From the NCBI GenBank assembly GCA_031282235.1, contig JAITED010000006.1:1-7362 (forward strand): a DNA stretch of 7,362 bases, read 5' to 3'. A program made the translations under genes and the position numbers. Below are positions 6,062 through 7,362 of the stretch, piece by piece. The stretch comes from Propionibacteriaceae bacterium (lineage in GTDB: Bacteria; Actinomycetota; Actinomycetes; Propionibacteriales; Propionibacteriaceae). Each line of letters begins with the position of its first letter. The first letter of the stretch is position 1. Under the pieces are notes generated by a model. The model was not told the DNA's origin. It worked only from the letters and a program-made list of their open reading frames with translations, and ran no database searches.

Positions 6062-7362
6062 ATGGCTCACCCACGCGCCGGGCTGCCCGCCCTACCTCAA
6101 GACCTTATCGATGTTGACGCTGTTATCGCTGCGTATTACGACCTGAAACCCGATGCCAGCAACCCGAATCAAGCGGTGGTGTTTGGCACCTCTGGGCATC
6201 GGGGTAGTTCGCTCGATACGGCGTTCAACGAAGATCACATCGCGGCCATCACGCAAGCCATCGTGGAGTATCGCCACGGTCAGGGCAACGCTGGCCCACT
6301 GTTCATCGCCAAAGACCCCCATGCGCTCTCGCTGCCCGCTTGGAAAACCGCCATTGAGGTGCTGGTGGCCGCTGGGGTTACGGTGTATGCCGAGCGGGAG
6401 GACGAGTACACCCCCACCCCCTCCCTGTCGCACGCCGTCATCTCCTACAACCGCCAGCACGACATCAAAGCGGACGGCATCGTAGTCACCCCGTCGCACA
6501 ACCCGCCGCGCGACGGCGGTTTCAAGTACAACCTGCCGAACGGCGGCCCTGCGGACACCACCGCTACCGCTTGGATTGCGAATCGCGCCAACGAACTGCT
6601 CAGCAACCACACTGCCATCCCCAGACGGCCATACGAGCAGGTGGCCGATCAGGTCATACGTTTTGACTACGTAGGGATGTACTGCGGCCAGCTCACCAAC
6701 GTGATAAACGTCGGTTTGATAAACGCTTCCGGGCTGAACATCGGTGCCGACCCGCTGGGTGGAGCATCCGTCGGTTACTGGCAGTGGTTGCGCGACCACA
6801 CCTGCATGCGTATCACCGTTGTAAACGAGGTGGTTGACCCGACGTGGCGTTTCATGACGCTGGACACCGACGGCAAGATACGGATGGACTGCTCCTCCCC
6901 CGCCGCGATGGCTTCCCTCATCGCCAAAGCGGGCGCGTATGACATCGCCACCGGCAACGACGCTGATGCCGACCGCCACGGCATTGTGACCCCAGACGCT
7001 GGTCTGATGAACCCCAACCACTATCTGGCGGTGGCCTGCAAATATCTGGCCGAACAGCGCCCGGACTGGCGTCCCGACACCGCTATCGGCAAGACGCTGG
7101 TGTCGTCGTCCATGATTGACCAAGTGGCTTCCCTAGTGGGGAGGCGTTTGATTGAGGTGCCAGTGGGATTCAAGTGGTTTGTGCCCGGACTCATCAGCGG
7201 CGAGCTCGGATTCGGTGGCGAGGAGAGCGCCGGAGCCAGTTTCCTAGATTTCGATGGCGAAACCTGGACTACGGACAAGGACGGCATCATCATGGCGCTG
7301 TTGGCTTCCGAGATTACCGCCCGTACCAACAAGACTCCCCCCCAGCACTACGCCGAGCTAGA
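6062..7362 (+). CDS. pgm: Phosphoglucomutase, E. coli Pgm type (3' end missing)
   Basis: Catalyses glucose-1-phosphate <-> glucose-6-phosphate in the cytosol, linking glycolysis to glucan and sugar-nucleotide synthesis. 433 codons are visible of an expected ~545; the window ends inside the gene. Visible motifs are FGTSGHRG at 41-48, the phosphoserine loop TPSHNPP at 143-149 with catalytic S145, the Mg-binding DADADRHG at 300-307 (three Asp), VGFKWF near 369-374, and the sugar-binding GEESAGAS at 386-393. The C-terminal phosphate-binding domain is outside. The alignable stretch starts at the first codon (RAGLPALPQDLIDV matches RAGQPAQQSDLINV of E. coli Pgm as remembered), so the ATG is well supported. 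There is no usable Shine-Dalgarno, and a leaderless message is possible. Family motifs make this the glucose-specific alpha-phosphoglucomutase rather than a phosphomannomutase. It is divergent from the thioredoxin-like gene. Confidence 0.96.
   Translation, partial: MAHPRAGLPALPQDLIDVDAVIAAYYDLKPDASNPNQAVVFGTSGHRGSSLDTAFNEDHIAAITQAIVEYRHGQGNAGPLFIAKDPHALSLPAWKTAIEVLVAAGVTVYAEREDEYTPTPSLSHAVISYNRQHDIKADGIVVTPSHNPPRDGGFKYNLPNGGPADTTATAWIANRANELLSNHTAIPRRPYEQVADQVIRFDYVGMYCGQLTNVINVGLINASGLNIGADPLGGASVGYWQWLRDHTCMRITVVNEVVDPTWRFMTLDTDGKIRMDCSSPAAMASLIAKAGAYDIATGNDADADRHGIVTPDAGLMNPNHYLAVACKYLAEQRPDWRPDTAIGKTLVSSSMIDQVASLVGRRLIEVPVGFKWFVPGLISGELGFGGEESAGASFLDFDGETWTTDKDGIIMALLASEITARTNKTPPQHYAEL

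Noticed and set aside
6092..7123. 343-codon minus-strand ORF opposite pgm
   Set aside because: The plus frame encodes a clear phosphoglucomutase with every expected motif. The antisense frame is a codon-bias shadow rich in Gly, Val and Arg with no recognisable fold.

Overview
The window looks like chromosomal DNA from an actinobacterium of moderate GC. The glycogen/alpha-glucan genes sampled at about 63-65% GC per 60-base row. The reasons are a GlgE maltosyltransferase, an adjacent branching enzyme, a degenerate YbbN/CnoX-type thioredoxin gene lying convergent to them, and start regions without Shine-Dalgarno sequences that could be leaderless. The convergent order glgE-glgB> <thioredoxin-like gene is the one I remember from Mycobacterium tuberculosis (Rv1327c-Rv1326c versus Rv1324). 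The exact order or family cannot be fixed from this window; a moderate-GC group such as Actinomycetaceae is only a guess.

Layout: (1) 57-2099 +, glgE, with all three catalytic acids visible. Its last ~25 codons run into a GC-rich cluster of inverted repeats (2039-2145). (2) 2241-4139 +, glgB, with a clear AAGGAG ribosome site. (3) 4140-4361, a gene-free stretch that holds an imperfect 17/18-nt tandem repeat, a weak promoter candidate and two strong inverted repeats, one of them a 15-bp hairpin. (4) 4362-5243 +, a membrane CPBP-family (CAAX protease/bacteriocin-processing) gene with markedly lower GC. (5) 5244-5285, two hairpins between convergent genes. (6) 5286-5981 -, a thioredoxin-fold protein that has lost its CxxC and most of its TPR part. 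(7) 6062-7362 +, the first ~433 codons of an Escherichia coli-type phosphoglucomutase, which runs off the right edge.

How the genes work together: Pgm interconverts glucose-6-phosphate and glucose-1-phosphate, which feeds glucan synthesis. GlgE extends alpha-1,4-glucan from maltose-1-phosphate. GlgB introduces alpha-1,6 branches. The thioredoxin-like protein is a syntenic neighbour with a presumed chaperone role. The CPBP gene interrupts this metabolic group and appears acquired. I found no clear novel system. The most unusual parts are the structured leader of the CPBP gene, the repeat-derived tail of glgE, and the shrunken thioredoxin-like protein.
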